NCBI GenBank assembly: GCA_018398805.1
Contig: JAGFBZ010000175.1
Location: forward strand, 248,001-312,000
Length of the DNA: 64,000 bases
From: Hirundichthys speculiger
Taxonomy: Eukaryota > Chordata > Actinopteri > Beloniformes > Exocoetidae
Direction: 5' to 3'
Shown: positions 12,551-25,525 of the stretch, in pieces
Layout of the letters: every line of letters begins with the position of its first letter
How positions within the stretch are numbered: position 1 is the stretch's first letter
Notes under the pieces: generated by a model
The model's input: the letters and a program-made list of their open reading frames with translations, nothing else
Databases searched by the model: none
Told to the model about the DNA's origin: nothing
Position numbers and translations under genes: made by a program

Positions 12551-13022
12551 AGAGTTTTTGCCACACATTTACTGAGCTTGGAGGGTTGATGACACTTGTG
12601 AGATGTCTGGCATAATTATATCTACAAAATAATACCAACCTGGATGAAATCGGTGATGTTTTCATGACCCTATTAAAGTTTAAAGAGAAAGATAACAAGC
12701 GATTGGTGGATGTGAAACTAACTTTACCGCGTCCCGCGGGCGTAACTTGTAGCGACAGTAAATACAAATAACGTTTTTCTTATCAACAGACCCATCTGGC
12801 ATCACCTTAAGGTGGCATCACCTTAAGGTGCTGCCAGCTCTGCTGTTCATAAAACCCTTTTCTGTCAGCCATGTCTGTCCCACACTTTGACTGTAAATAC
12901 ACTTGTTGGCTGAGGGTCATTATTTACAGAAACGTGTTTGTGTTAATCTCGCGTTAAAAAAATAGTGGCGTTAAACAGAATTTGCATTAACGTGTTATTA
13001 ATGCCTTAACTTTGACAGCCCT
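12551..13022 (-). pseudogene. hAT element relic with BED-type zinc-finger start
   Basis: Read on the minus strand, the element begins CAGGGCTGTCAAAGTTAAGG at 13022, a typical hAT terminal repeat. The subterminal sequence that follows contains TTAACGC-type motifs. About 230 bp in, the frame VDKKNVICIYCRYK (12742-12792) shows the paired cysteines (C-x2-C) that open a BED zinc finger, the DNA-binding domain at the N-terminus of many hAT transposases. The histidine half of the finger and the catalytic domain are absent, and the other terminus is not found. A 16-bp unit, GGCATCACCTTAAGGT, is tandemly duplicated at 12798-12829, just upstream of the finger. It is a truncated, dead copy. Confidence 0.65.
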
Positions 13023-13205
13023 GATATAAATATATATAGTGCTCAAATCTGTCCAAATGCACAAAGTGGAACAGACATGCAAATTAAAATACAATTAAAC
13101 AGCTACGCTGCACAGTGAGGTTCTTACCATTGCATGTTCACACCACCAACGGTGATATGAGCACACATTTAATGATGCCCTCTCTTTTTCCAGGGATCTG
13201 GATTA

Positions 13206-13251
13206 AAAATTCCCTGTGTGTGTGTGGGTGTGTGCGTGTGTGTGGGTGTGT
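13206..13251. repeat. Imperfect (TG)n microsatellite
   Basis: TG repeats interrupted by GGGTG and GCGTG variants. Confidence 0.9.
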
Positions 13252-13540
13252 CTCCTAATCAGAATAGTCCCATAAAACTCTCAGTGTGTCAGTTGTTGTA
13301 TCAGTTGGTGTATGATAACACCAGATGTGCTTCATTTATTCATCTCCCAACCATTCTGCTCCTTTCCCAAAGAACTCTGGGATATATGTAAATTAACATT
13401 TATTAAAAAATCCGATGGTCATGTGGTGGACAAGAGGAATTGTATTATTTTCATAGCATTAACCATCATTACACTCATAGCATTAAGTACATATTGTATT
13501 ATGTCAATGTTTTTTTCATATTATTTTACATCATCAACCA

Positions 13541-13880
13541 TTACAGGAATGGATGGCTCCAGGTATACCAGTGTGCTATAGGCGTTGACAGACTTTTCTG
13601 ATGACTGAATCGCCAAAAACAAGTGTATTGCTTGGGAACACAGGATGACATTTTGGTTGCATGCAGGGCCACCAAATGAGCCCCAGCTGTCTCTCCCTGC
13701 TGCTCCTCCTGTCTGCATTTTGAAGCAGTCACTGTGGGGGAGGTCTTTGAGTCAGGGTCTGAAGGAACCAAACCTGAGCACCACACTCCAGAGTCTGGAG
13801 AAGGTGGTGTCACTACATTCTCTAGCCAGTGGATGACATCAGAGATGCATAACGACAGGTGTGGATGTGATTCCATGACA
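13541..13880 (-). pseudogene. Possible SGNH/GDSL esterase-like fragment
   Basis: On the minus strand, one frame reads NTLVFGDSVIRKVCQRL (about 13580-13635). This resembles block I of SGNH/GDSL hydrolases (a beta strand, GDS, then a helix). Such esterase-like domains are known in ORF1 of some CR1-like fish retrotransposons, so a retroelement origin is the simplest reading. The upstream sequence is in another frame and is Ser/Pro/Thr-rich, and a stop follows the motif. No blocks II-V are visible, so the assignment is tentative. Confidence 0.35.
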
Positions 13881-14314
13881 GGCTCAAGGTGCTGCTACTA
13901 GGGTTACATGGATCTTCGAAAAGCTGGGGATCAACATGTCAGACAAGGGAATTAACTCTCCTGTCACAGCAAGATTGTCTACTGCAATCTTTTCCTCTGC
14001 CAACCATAGTCCAGCCATCAGCCAATGTTGGTTGTAGATGCTGGTGTAGATCTGGATTGCAACCTTCTCGTTAAGCTCCGAGGTGAATCCAAGTATCTCC
14101 AGTGTGGTCAGCACCCACCTCCAGAGCTCTAGTGAAAGAGGAAATATAGTCTGTGGAATTGTAGTGTCAAAATCTGATGATGTTGGAGGAAACTGGAGTT
14201 ACTGGCCTGATCCTGTACAAGGCCACAACTGGACCCCAGGACAACAGGTTTGCGTAGCTTGAACATCCAAGAAGTCTGAAATAAGTTTGACTCTCTGTTT
14301 GAAATTTCGAAAAT
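13881..14314. other. No gene recognised
   Basis: Moderately GC-rich DNA continuous with the fragment before it. It could be more of the same retroelement, but I recognise no motif. Confidence 0.25.
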
Positions 14315-14483
14315 GGGTCGCCCTAGTGGTGCAATAGTTAGGGCAGGCGGCCCATGTACAGGGGCTATCGTCCTCGATGCAGCGCTTGCGGGTTCGACTC
14401 CTGGCCTGTGAAACCCTTTGCTTCCTGTCTGCCCTGCTTCCTTCCTGTCTTGAGTGTTAATAAAGGCCACTAGTGCCAGTAAA
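14315..14483 (+). mobile_element. tRNA-derived SINE
   Basis: The head GGGTCGCCCTAGTGGTGCAA carries an A-box-like segment (TAGTGGTGCAATAGTTAG). The sequence GGGTTCGACTC at about 14390-14400 is a good RNA polymerase III B box. The body then runs through CCTTTGCTTCCTGTCTGCCC to a 3' end near AATAAAGGCCACTAGTGCC. This layout is that of a common fish tRNA-derived SINE. I cannot name the family with certainty. It is not a functional tRNA: the cloverleaf does not close. Confidence 0.8.
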
Positions 14484-14609
14484 AGAAATTAGTAAAATGT
14501 TTTGTTTTTGATCAGATATCTGTCATTTGGTGCAGAGCTTTTTGATATGTAGTTGCTGATTTAGTGGCTATTGATTCTAAACAATTGATTCTAAATTTTT
14601 CATGCTACA

Positions 14610-14952
14610 CTGTAGGACAGTCGTTCTCAAACTTTTAATGTTGCATACCACTTGAGAAACTGTTCAGCTCTCTGAGTACAACCATGATGACCAACTTTAA
14701 AATATAGCCATATATGCCTTCTTAATTAGCTTTACACAAAGGAGATATGGTTATTCCTTATTGGGGTTATTTTTTGTTACCTGAATTTCGTTTGAAACGT
14801 CGTATTTATAATGCATTGTATGTTTCAGATATAAAAAAAAAGAAAAAAGTGAAAATTTGGAAAGTCATGACATTCCCCCCGCGTACCACCAGAGAGCGCT
14901 CGCGTACCACTGGTGGTACACGTACCACAGTTTGCGTACCACTGCTGTAGGA
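14610..14952. mobile_element. 327-bp hAT MITE with perfect target duplication
   Basis: The element (14618-14944) starts CAGTCGTTCTCAAACTTTT and ends, in reverse complement, CAGTGGTACGCAAACTGTGG, giving hAT-type inverted ends. It is flanked on both sides by the identical 8-mer CTGTAGGA (14610-14617 and 14945-14952), a diagnostic hAT target duplication. The right half is rich in GTACCAC repeats (14882-14942). There is no coding capacity. Confidence 0.92.
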
Positions 14953-17160
14953 TACTTAAAAAAAAAGTATATACATTTTTACCTTACTACAAAAGAACAC
15001 CCTACAGTCCACTATATAGTGAGAAGTGAGGTTTTGGGCATAATTTTAAACTTCCATTGATACTGTTTTTGTAGGAAATAAAAATGACAATCACTGCTTA
15101 ACATCATGTGTTAAAAATTACTTTTTTTTAATGTTTTGCAGTTCTGAAAGGCAACAGTGGAAGTATACTGGCAAAAGAAATTAAGGTGTGAAAACAAAAC
15201 AGTTATGTTGGGTTCATACAGTTCATAATGTAATGAAACTGAGATAAAGTAAATCTAAAAATGAAACCATCCATCTTATCCCAACTATTTTCAATTTGTA
15301 TTATTGCCTCTGGCCATAATTCTCCTGGAAAGCATCCATAATTAGGCATGGCTATTGCTTCTTCAGTGTGTAACAACTGGTCTTCAGTGCAGTTTGTTGT
15401 TTCATAGCAACTGTTCTACCATCTATTTGATAAGATATGTTCAGACAACTGTAACATTTCATTCCATATCTGTAGTCTGGTTCCTCACACTCGAAGTCAC
15501 ACCTAAGGGTAATCTCTACTCCACCTGACTTTAACATCCTCAGACAATGTGAAGAATCTCTGAACTTCTAGATAAGCACCATGAACATAGTTAATAATCA
15601 TATTATCAGATAGATTTTCTCCAAGATGTTCTCCAAGAAGCAAGCTTGCATTTTAAACCTTGCATCAGATTGTGCATATTAACTGAAAACAGATGGATGC
15701 TGTAACATGCAAATTAGATTTGGCTCACTGATATACTGGCCTACATGGACATAACATTCTGAGCATTACCAAGGGACCAAGGAGGAGAGAACCACACAGT
15801 GTGTGGAAGCACAGGTCACGGCGAAAGATGCTTTTCTGTATCTGGACAGTTTGTCTTCACACTTCACTGCTATTGCACTTTTTCCACTCCTTCAACCACC
15901 AGTGGTCATGAGACTAAGTGGAGTCATAGCTGCACTGAGAGGTTTGGAGGCATAGAGCTGGTCACAGTGCCTGCTCCCTGTTCTCTATTTAAACATTAAA
16001 AGCACACAGGAGCAATTTACAGCACAAACTGTGAAACTACTGTTTTATTTTTTTTCCCATAATATGGCACCTCTGTGTCCTTATGTTTTAATATAGTTGA
16101 TTTGCTGAAAATATATTAATCTTGTAGTTCATATAAGCCTTTACATCTTTTATAATGGAACTTGTACAGTAAAAAACCACGTCATGAATAAACACTGTCA
16201 AGGGGACATCACTGTGGCTTGAGGGGAAAGGCCAGTCACAATACTTGTAACACACATGAACACATAAATAATATTGGTAATTATCATTATCTTTATTTAT
16301 ATCACTGTTGTTAATATTATAGTGTCAGTAAACACACATATAAAATGACATTGTATCTCATGCTTACACACACACAAAACCCATACAAAGGCAAAAACTC
16401 ACAATGGAGGACAAGCCTTTGCTGAAGTGGTACCAGCAGACACTTGCATGGCTGCATGCTCTCATGAGTGAGTTTGAATTAAAAAAAAAAAAAAAAGAAA
16501 CAAGAGAAGTCAAATATCTCTTTCTCCCTCAAATACACACACACACACATAGGCACCATCTGCGATCAGCCCTTAAACCAGCTCTTTAGTAGTCAGCTCT
16601 TCTATGAACACAACCCATTAGTTTCCAGAGAAACACCGCTTGGGTTTGCTTGTGTGTGTGTGGGTGTGTTTTTGTGTGTTAGTATATGTGTCAAAAGAGA
16701 AAAAAATAAGAAGTCTTCACACTGTGCTCCAGCAATAATGGCACCGTATTAAGGCCATAACCTCGTCTTCGGTTGCATACCCAATCATGCAATGTGTTAG
16801 GCACTGTGTTGAAATCTCTGTTGGTTCTGGAACACAAGTAGAGGTCATTACTCAGTCCCCTCAATAAAATATGGACAAAAGCTAATACAGCAGAAAGGAG
16901 GAAAATACCCTCAAGGCTCTATTTAAAATTTCTGACACATTCACATTTTGGTCAAAAATAATTTTAAAAACAGGCTAGGGACATAAGGAGCAGAGCTAAA
17001 AATATTTAAGAATGCACCTTGTGGCCTTGGATTTAAATATTTGTGCAAGTACAAAATTAGATTGCAAGGACTTAAGGCATGGAGGTGCAACAGCTGACAA
17101 TGATAATGCAAAAATATGCTGCCATTATCTTAAAATAATTCATAAATATTATTAGTCAAT
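14953..17160. other. No gene recognised
   Basis: 2.2 kb of AT-rich DNA without recognisable coding or repeat families. It contains short simple runs: poly(A) near 16480-16495, (CA)n at 16534-16550 and (TG)n near 16650. Confidence 0.3.
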
Positions 17161-17164
17161 AATA

Positions 17165-17789
17165 TCCCACAGTGTGGGCCGCAGAGCTGCAGAGCTTCTC
17201 TAAATCAGGACTGTAAGACTGACTCTCATCCAGGACTGCAGGCTGGTGTCGAGTGAGACGAGTGATATTTGGATCTGATGTTGTTCATTCTGGAGAAAAC
17301 CTGCTCGCATCAGTATGTGGATCCAAAGATTGGACAGGACTCCAAATGCGAACATCCTCATGTTCATATAAGCGTCAGGAAATGGCATTCTGTGTTTCAA
17401 AGACAAGTTTTTCGGGTTTGGGGAGATTTTCAATAGCGCTTCATTTGTGTGTTACACCACTACAACAACACCGACGTGGTGTGGGAAATGTTTCTTTTAT
17501 ATATTTTTTTTCCCCCAGTACATGAGCAACACATAAAGATGTCCAGCGCTAGTCACAGAACATGCGCTAATCTTTTTTTTTTCCTTTCCCAGAATGCAAC
17601 ACAAAGATACGACTTCCTCATTGCAGTAACCTGGCAGTATTTTGTGCTAAACACACTCATTCCGCCCCCTGCTGGCAAGCAACCTACAGGGCACTACATA
17701 GCGAGAATCGCCTTCTGACGAGTTTTTTCCCCCAAAGCGACAGGGAGCCACTGCGGAGGGGCTAAAGAGCCGCGGGTTACGGACCCCTG
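17165..17789 (-). pseudogene. hAT transposase C-terminus (hATC) relic
   Basis: On the minus strand, 17200-17433 resembles the C-terminal dimerisation (hATC) region of a hAT transposase. DAYMNMRMFAFGVLSN is followed, after a frameshift, by FGSTY-stop-CEQVFSRMN (about 17280-17324), then LQSWMRVSLT. FGSTYxCEQxFSxM is the hallmark of this region. The 5' end of the element is at 17789, where the minus strand starts CAGGGGTCCGTAACCCGCGG, a hAT terminal repeat followed by GAGCCACTG-type subterminal sequence. Only about 350 bp separate this terminus from the C-terminal domain, so most of the transposase has been deleted. The 3' terminus was not found. Confidence 0.75.
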
Positions 17790-18335
17790 GCCTAGCTGAT
17801 TAACAGACAGGCATGTCTGTGGGCAGTGTTGTGTCATGACGCTGGGGTCCTACCAGTGGACCCTGGTGTGCTTACTGTTTTGAAAGGGAGTGGGAATGTC
17901 ATAGCTTTTTTAGGGAAATGTAAGGGATTAAATTCTTACATTCACAGCCTTGTATGTGTATTTTTTTTTTTAGATAGGAAATATCTAACATAAGAGAAAA
18001 TGGAATCAGCATACACTGCTTAATTTGCTAGGTTTACATGCAGTGGTGGCAGTGAAACCCAGTAACTGCCCCACAGATAAATAAATAAAGATATTGATGA
18101 TGGTAGCTGTAGTATCCTTAATTGAGTCTTTAGAAACAGAGAGTTTCAGCTCCGACATGCTGCAGCGCTGTGTTCAGACACGCACAGCTTCTGCTCTCAA
18201 CATGATTTAGGTTTTCATTTCGTCATGAGAAAAATAAGTAATTCATAAAAAAACAAGTTAAAACTCAGTACAAATACATCTCTTTTCTTACTGTTCAGCC
18301 TCTTGTACAATTTGTCTTAGGCCCACTCTTTAATC
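17790..18335. other. No gene recognised
   Basis: Nothing recognised. Confidence 0.3.
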
Positions 18336-18339
18336 TGTG

Positions 18340-18840
18340 CCACATCCTGCTTTCCGTCATGTCACATCTCTTTGTGCTCCTGCCTTTCTTCATCTCTCTT
18401 GCAATCCACTTCTTTCCCAAACTGCTCCTATTTATCCTCTCCTAACCTCCTCATTTAACCACCAAGTGTCCTTACTTTACTTTGTCTGTCCAGATGACAC
18501 GTCGATGACCTTCCTACCTGTCACCCTTACGATACTTGCAGTGGCTCCCCAGTCAGCTGAAAGTTCTTCACTTCAACCCAGAACCTGTCCTCTTTTTTAC
18601 TATGAGTCATTCTGTATTCTACCGTCATAGCTATTTGGCAGTGCTTTCCCCTGTCACCACCTTGCAGCCTCCAATCTCTTTCAGATTGCATCTTCTGTGA
18701 AGAATATAGTCCACCCGTGTGCTTCTGCTGCCATTGTTATACCCATTTCCATCTTTTTTTGCAAAGTACCGCTATTTGTTCTTGCACATTCCTGTCCTAA
18801 ATAGCATACTTGCCCATCAGTTCCTCATCTCCACTGTTCC
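18340..18840 (-). pseudogene. RTE-like LINE: endonuclease end and linker fragment
   Basis: The minus strand carries a decayed piece of a fish non-LTR retrotransposon ORF. First, EELMGKYAI and RNVQEQIA-like residues (about 18780-18825) are followed in another frame by RVDYILHRRCNLKEIGGC and KVVTGES (about 18635-18718), the end of the apurinic/apyrimidinic-like endonuclease domain. Further on come DVSSGQTK and DTWWLNEEV (about 18440-18505), the linker before the reverse transcriptase. Several stops (SKYAI*, TK*SK) and frame changes show it is inactive. Strand order matches an element transcribed right to left. The RTE clade is my best guess. Confidence 0.75.
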
Positions 18841-21800
18841 CTTCACCAACATGACGGCAAGTTTCCAGCAAATGTTAGAATATATTTGAGTTGGCCACAC
18901 AGAGTACATTACATTTGAGAATATTACAGTCAAAAAATGGAACTGTAACAATGTTGTTGCGCAGCAGTTGTTTAGAAAGCTCAGTGAAGACTGCTTGTTG
19001 AACTGGTTTAATGGAGAATCCTCTTTTTATTTTTTACATTCCTGGCCTGTATAGGCACCCGATATCACTCGGTTATATGAGCATTAATCACTCCATCCGA
19101 ACATCATCACTTTATCATACTCATCCCTGGGACTGCTTTACATCACTACACCTAATTCACAAAAATTTCTTTCCCGACTCACAACCAAATTGTGCCCTGA
19201 CGATGTTCATCAACCCTCCAATAGAGGCTATCTGAGTACCGTGGAACATGATGTGTGAGGAGGCTGCACTGAGACTCATTCGGCATGCTACAAGATCTCT
19301 GCCTTTTCAGTATTCCCCACGCTAGTGGCTTTCTCCTATTATGTCAGGCTGGGATTGTTCTTATTTAAAAATGCTGTATGTCGCTGGTAAAACAAAGGGA
19401 TATCCATCTGCATTTAATGGAAGTACCTGCAGAGCCATACTGAATTTCACCAGTAGGTGGTATTTTGTGTGAATGGACGGTACTTTCCATGTTGTTTATT
19501 TATTTTATTATAGTGGCACATAATCTCTTATTTGTAGATTAGTATTGGTCTACTGCGTAGCAGGAAGTGAAATTATGAACGAAGAGCAGCAGTGTTAGCT
19601 GCGAGAACAGCAGTCTGTGCTCATTTTCCACTGTTTGTGATATGTTGCAGTTTCAACATTCTTTAAACTGAGTTGACACCTGAAAGACAAGTCTCATTCA
19701 GCGTGAGCAACACTCTCTTGACTGGAAATGGTTGAATCCGTAAAAAGCGCCAAATGCAACAATTTACTACCACCCTGCAGATAAAAATACCAAATTTTGT
19801 GCTATTCGAAAAGCCATTTTCTATCTTCATGCTCATCACTCTGAATAATAGGCTCTTCAACTCCAGAACTCTTATTACATATGCTACTTTTAGAATCATC
19901 CCTACACAATTTCTGCTTATATCTGTTGAGGATATAAAGTGCTTGTTTAATTATAAAGTTGATTATTAATAAGAGTCTTAAGACAGTTATTAATACCGCT
20001 AGATATATTGACAAAGGTAATAGATTAAAACGGGACACTGCCTGATAATCAGGAAACAAATACTAAACGACACAATCAGTCTCTAAATGTTCATTATTCT
20101 AGGTGTCCCAGCCTGTGACCAGGTGCGGCGCTATAGAGCAACAGAGAAGGAATGAGTCTGAGTACAGACCTTTTCAACCAGCAAATATGACAAACACATG
20201 CAAAATAACCACAAACAACTTCTCTCATTAGAATATATCAGAATTTATTAATACAAGTGTTCCTCCTCCTCATATCTACTCCGTGGTAAACCAGCTTGTA
20301 TAATTATGTTATAATAATGGTTTGTCTGGGTTTTTGTAAATAATTTAGTGTGATTGTATTGTTTGTCAACCCCCCATGTGTGTGTCAATGGTTTGATCAG
20401 CCATTATATATGTCGTGTGTGTGTTGTGAGTCAGGTCAGTTAGTTTATGTTGTTGGTTTGTTCATTTGTTAAAAAGCCTAAATTTAGTTTGATTTAGTTG
20501 ACCTCTTTTATGAGCTCACTTATTTTAATTTGTTTACATTTTGATTTTTGTTAAATTGGATAATTAAAATCCTTTATTTTTGATATTTCCTGTTGTTCCT
20601 TTTTGGCCAGCAGACATTACTGTATATCCACCTCCCTTCTCTGTGTCACATCATTTAGATCACTACCGTTCCCTGTCATTGTATTAGTATTTTAAGTTCC
20701 TAATTTCACCTGCTGCTTTTCCTCATCTCTCATTTTCTCATCACATGCCCTCTCCCTCTCTGTCTTCTTTTCTTTGACCAACTGCAGCACAGTTTCCACT
20801 GACACTCTTGCTGGTTATCAATGCCAGTGGCAGTCGGTGTTAATTTGGAAATCAGAATAACAGGTACAGAACATAATGATAGCAATGACAATTCAGAAAC
20901 TTGCGTATAATTTTAAAAAACTCCACACTTTTTATATGCAGACATTTAGACATAAGACCTTAGTACCACATTTTATGTGTTGGGTTTTAGGTGTAAAAGC
21001 AGGCAACAGCAGGGACTAAAGTTACCTTAGATGCTTAGTGTCTGAGCTATCTGAACTGTTAAGTATTCATCCAACCAACAATCCATCCATCGATGGGATT
21101 TTTATCATGTTTCCATGTTATTAGGCATTTATAAATCCCTTATATTTACTAATCCATTTGGGTTCTATTGAGAAAAAGGTAAAGTTGCAATGTACACTCA
21201 AGCAAGATAACAAGATTTTGTTTTTCTGTCCAACACTTCACCAACAATAAAATATTAATATTGCAGCATTGTATGAGTCCATTATCCTCTCCAGAGTTTT
21301 GCTGTAGGAAACATATTTTTCTCCTAATTGTCACAGATACTATTTTGAGTTATTTAATCCTTTTGCCCACAACAGGATCCTTATACCCAGCTTAGACTAG
21401 TGCACAAGAAAAACAGCTCACTGTTGCAGGATTATTAGACCTCACTGTCAGTTTAGTGGCATGAAATTGCATTCCTTAGTGTAAAGAAAAAATAAATTAA
21501 CCCCTCTGCCCTGGAAGTACTTCTGCTGGGTCTGGCTAGATTAGCTATAAAAGCACAACCGGTACTATTTGACCAAGAGTTTTCCTCTACCTTGCATTTT
21601 TGCTGAAAAGTCTATCTGTTACTATTTGGGCTACTTTTTCTGTTACAACAAATTTGGAGGACATACCGTTATGACAATAATTTACTCCCTGTTTTACCTC
21701 CCTGTCTTATCGTTCAAGCTCAAAGATGATTAGCCTTACAGTCGTGGAACTGTTATTGACTATGAAAAAATAAATAAATAAAAAAGACTAAAGTCTTGAC

Positions 21801-24800
21801 TTTATCTCTTCTCCATGTAATGGTGGGTAGACACACCCCAGAGAGATGAACTCCATCACATACACTACAGCTAGATGTTGAGGAAAAAAGAAGAAAAAAG
21901 AAAAAACACTGAAAAGATCAAGCAGAAGAAAAATGAGAGCAATGAAAGTGGAAGTGGCTAAAACCATACATTAGCCTTTCTAGTAGGGTGAGTGAGCACA
22001 TCCAACCAAGAAATAGCATGTACAATAATTGTGTAATTATGTTAGTACATCTGAGCTTAGAACACACTTCAACCAAGAATGAGAAATATTAGAAATAAAG
22101 AGTTTATGGTGACTGTATGAAAGAGTTTAGTTGGAAAAACAAGTCTCTGAAGCAGAAAGAATCTATGGTTCTCTCTTATATCTTGCTAAACTTTCCACAT
22201 TAAGACAATCCATGTTACAATGTATGCTTGGATGTGTGAGATTTAGGGTGGGGCTGTTACAATTCAAGCATTAATAAGCAATCTTTTATTTATTTCTAAT
22301 TATATACATACATAATGAAAAGTGTAATGCTTTGTCACAAAAAGGTTTTGGTGAATCTTCATGCAGATCAATGAATAACAATAAAATTAAAAACAAAAAA
22401 AAATCACTCTACTGTTATGGAAAATGCCATTTCTTGTCTTTGTTCGGTGTACATAATAAGTCACATGACAAAGTTGCTTTCAAGGACATCACTCTTATTT
22501 GCTGTAAAGATTCTGCAGAAAATTGGCTCAAACCAGACCCACAGAGTCATCAGTATATTTCATTTCATTTCATTTAAACATTCTTTGCTTTGACAAGAGG
22601 AACAGCATACACTGATCAGAGCTGATATTTAACTCTGATTGGACAGTGCACGTTTATACATAATTCTGACAGGACAGAACATTGCATATCCCTGTAGGGC
22701 ATGCGGCCCAAAGTTTGTTAATACACCCCAGCAATCGAAGAGGGGAGAGACAACTTCTGCAGACTCTAGCGCTTTCTTGAACATATTACCTATTAGTTAT
22801 TACTTATTACACAAAGACAAGTCTGAACATGTCCTAGACTTTTATTTCTCTTCTCATCAGGGAAAACTGCAAAATTTCCACAGCACTGCTTTTATTTGAA
22901 TCTGTGACTACCGTTGCATTGATGTTGTATTATGCGGTTGTACAATGTTGTAAACGAGCCAAGTACACATCAAACACCACCAGGGTGTCCTAGTAGGGAA
23001 ATGATCAGACAGTTTTCTAAGTTTCTGATAGTTTTACGTAAATCATCCAAAAAAAAGAAAGAAAGAAAGAAAAAAGTAGCTTTGTAGCAGCAGCAATCTT
23101 TACAAACGCTTGGGCTGTAGCCTAGCTGATAATTCAATTTTACTTTTTGTACTAGTTGATATGCAGAGACAAAGAGAAAAATTTCTAACTGTGGCATCAA
23201 ATGCTTCTTTAATTCCATGGCAACACCAGACAAAGTGTCTTCCAGGTGTCCCCTGTTACCATGCTGTTACCATGATTACTCACTTACTTCCTAAAATAGC
23301 ATCATCAAAACCATTTCTACCACAATGCAACCACCTTTAAGATGCTCAGTCTGAATAGTTCCTTTTATGTGGAACTTATTTTCCATTTAAAGTTTTTTTT
23401 TTCCTCTGAGTAAAATATATTCAGATAACAATGTTAAAAAGGAAGTAATCAATTGATAAACTACAATATAGAACCATGCAAATAATTAAAAATTGTTTGA
23501 CAGCCCAGATTTAGACATTATTTGTCATATATAATAATCTTAAAAGAGAAAGTGTTGTAAGAAGTACATTTCAAGTTGTGTGTGTTAATAAAAGGCCAAT
23601 GACATCGGATCTGTGTGTGTTTGGAGGAAGGTATTATGACTAATGTTATTTTTGAGATACGTTGAGATCTATTTTCATGTTAGGGTAAAAATAAGGATTC
23701 CAGGTGAAGTAGCTTGGTGCATTAGAAGTTGCTTTCAGTGCAGAGAGAGGCATCCTCTTAATAAATGAGGTTGACTTAACAGCAGTCACATTTTGGCAAA
23801 CATTTATTGTCCTCTATGAAAAAGGAAATAACACAAAAAGATGTAATTTAGTAGAGCATAACACTTCATTTAGATGTGTGCTGTAACAGAATATGAGAGA
23901 GAAGTATGTGTCAAAAAGAAAAAAGGGAGAAGATTTCTCGTTAACAGTTGTCAGGAGTCAGAGAAGAGACAGCATTAAAAGGATTATAGGAAGTTTGACA
24001 ACAAAGTGGGCTTTCAGAGGGATGTTAAAAAGAGCATCTTAACTGAGGAACAGACAGGAAGTTAGGTGGAGGAAAAACAGTCATTGATGAGCAAAACGAG
24101 GGACTTTTATCAATGCACGGAGGACAGGGTGATCAAAGGCCTTTCTGTCAGTACACTAGAAAAACCAAGGGTTAATAATAATATCAATATCAGGATTTAT
24201 AATATTAATGACTATTTCAACTGTAGGTATTGTTACTTATTTTAGCAACTTTTTTAATCCTTTTGTGTTTTTTTAGCTCTTCTCCCTTTCAAGTTCTTCG
24301 TGCACGTATTATGATCTTTAGGTTCTGTTTTTAAAAACCTTTTCTTTCTAAAAGACTACTCTTTAACCTGTTTCTATCACCAGCATTTGTTTTTATCTAT
24401 TTATTTATTTAGTTATTTATTTTTGTCAAATTCTAGTTTGCTATGCACTTTTCATTGTAGCATTTCAAGTTTCAGAACAATAATTTATCATTTATGTGCC
24501 ACTCGTTATCTTTTCTGTCATCTTTGCTTTGCCCACACCCTACTTCTCTGGTTTATTTATAACTTGCACTAAACTAATATCCACAATATTGTTTGAAATG
24601 GAATCTTCTAAATCAACACAATGAGACTGTTGTTGCCCAAAACTGACACCCAACAGACGCCTTCCTCTCTGGACCTTTCTCGTCTTTAACTCCTCATTTG
24701 TTTGTTTTAAATTTTTCTAGGTATTATCACATAATCACTTCTCTCCCTTTTTGCCTCAGTCAGACTAATAGAAGCCACTTTTGTGTTTAATTCCAGCTTC

Positions 24801-25444
24801 CTTCACTCTGCCCTTTCCACTCACTCTGGCAGAGCAGTGCATAAGTTTCTTTGAGATGTTTTTTTTTTAATCTCTTACATAAGACTGCAGCTCAACTTGA
24901 CTGCATATTACACAAGATTTGTTGTGTGTGCAGATTCATATGTGTCTAACCGCCAATTTAGATATAAGTGCTCCTGGTATTAGCTAATAGCAAAATAAAA
25001 AAAATATTATTGCACAAAATTACGGCTCATTAGGCGTCACCTTTCATTGACTGGAGTCAGTGACCCACTGTACAGGTGAAGCAATAAGAAGGGGGCCCCA
25101 CAATCCTGCTGCATATCATTTCCTCTTTAATTCAAGCATTTATGTATAGGAGCTGACTTAAAGGTACAATCCATTGGGTTTTATTTTATCAAATACTATT
25201 AAAAAAATATATGTAGCAGTCACTATTCATCAGCTGTATGTGTCAGTTTAGTTACTAATCAATCTTTTCATGCAACACACACCTCAAAGTGCTTCCAAGG
25301 GTTAAAACAATAACAGCCACTGAAACAGTAAAAATCTTCCACTTCCACACATGTGGATTATCCGAATAAGATATGTCTACACGTGGTTTCTTTTCTTTCT
25401 TCTTTTTATTTTTTATTTTTTGATAAATGTTTGAAACATTGGAC
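18841..25444. other. Longest stretch without recognised features
   Basis: About 6.6 kb in which I see no coding similarity, transposon end or RNA gene. Only short homopolymer and AT runs are present. All open frames are under 95 codons and lack motifs. It could be unique intergenic or intronic DNA, the best place in the window to look for conserved non-coding elements, though sequence alone does not show any. Confidence 0.35.
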
Positions 25445-25525
25445 AATTCAATTGAATTCATTTTTATTTATATAGCATCTATTACAATGAAAATGGACTC
25501 TAGGCATTTTCAGAGACCCAGATAT
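25445..25525 (-). repeat. Retroelement 3' tail fragment
   Basis: Starts AATTCAATTGAATTCATTTTT and continues TTATATAGCATCTATTACAA and CAGAGACCCAGA. In reverse complement it matches the 3' end of the same repeat found at 26885-26980 and 59782-59905. This is a 5'-truncated minus-strand copy. Confidence 0.6.

Noticed and set aside
14315..14483. Functional tRNA gene
   Set aside because: B box is good, but the acceptor and anticodon arms do not pair and the sequence continues into a SINE body.
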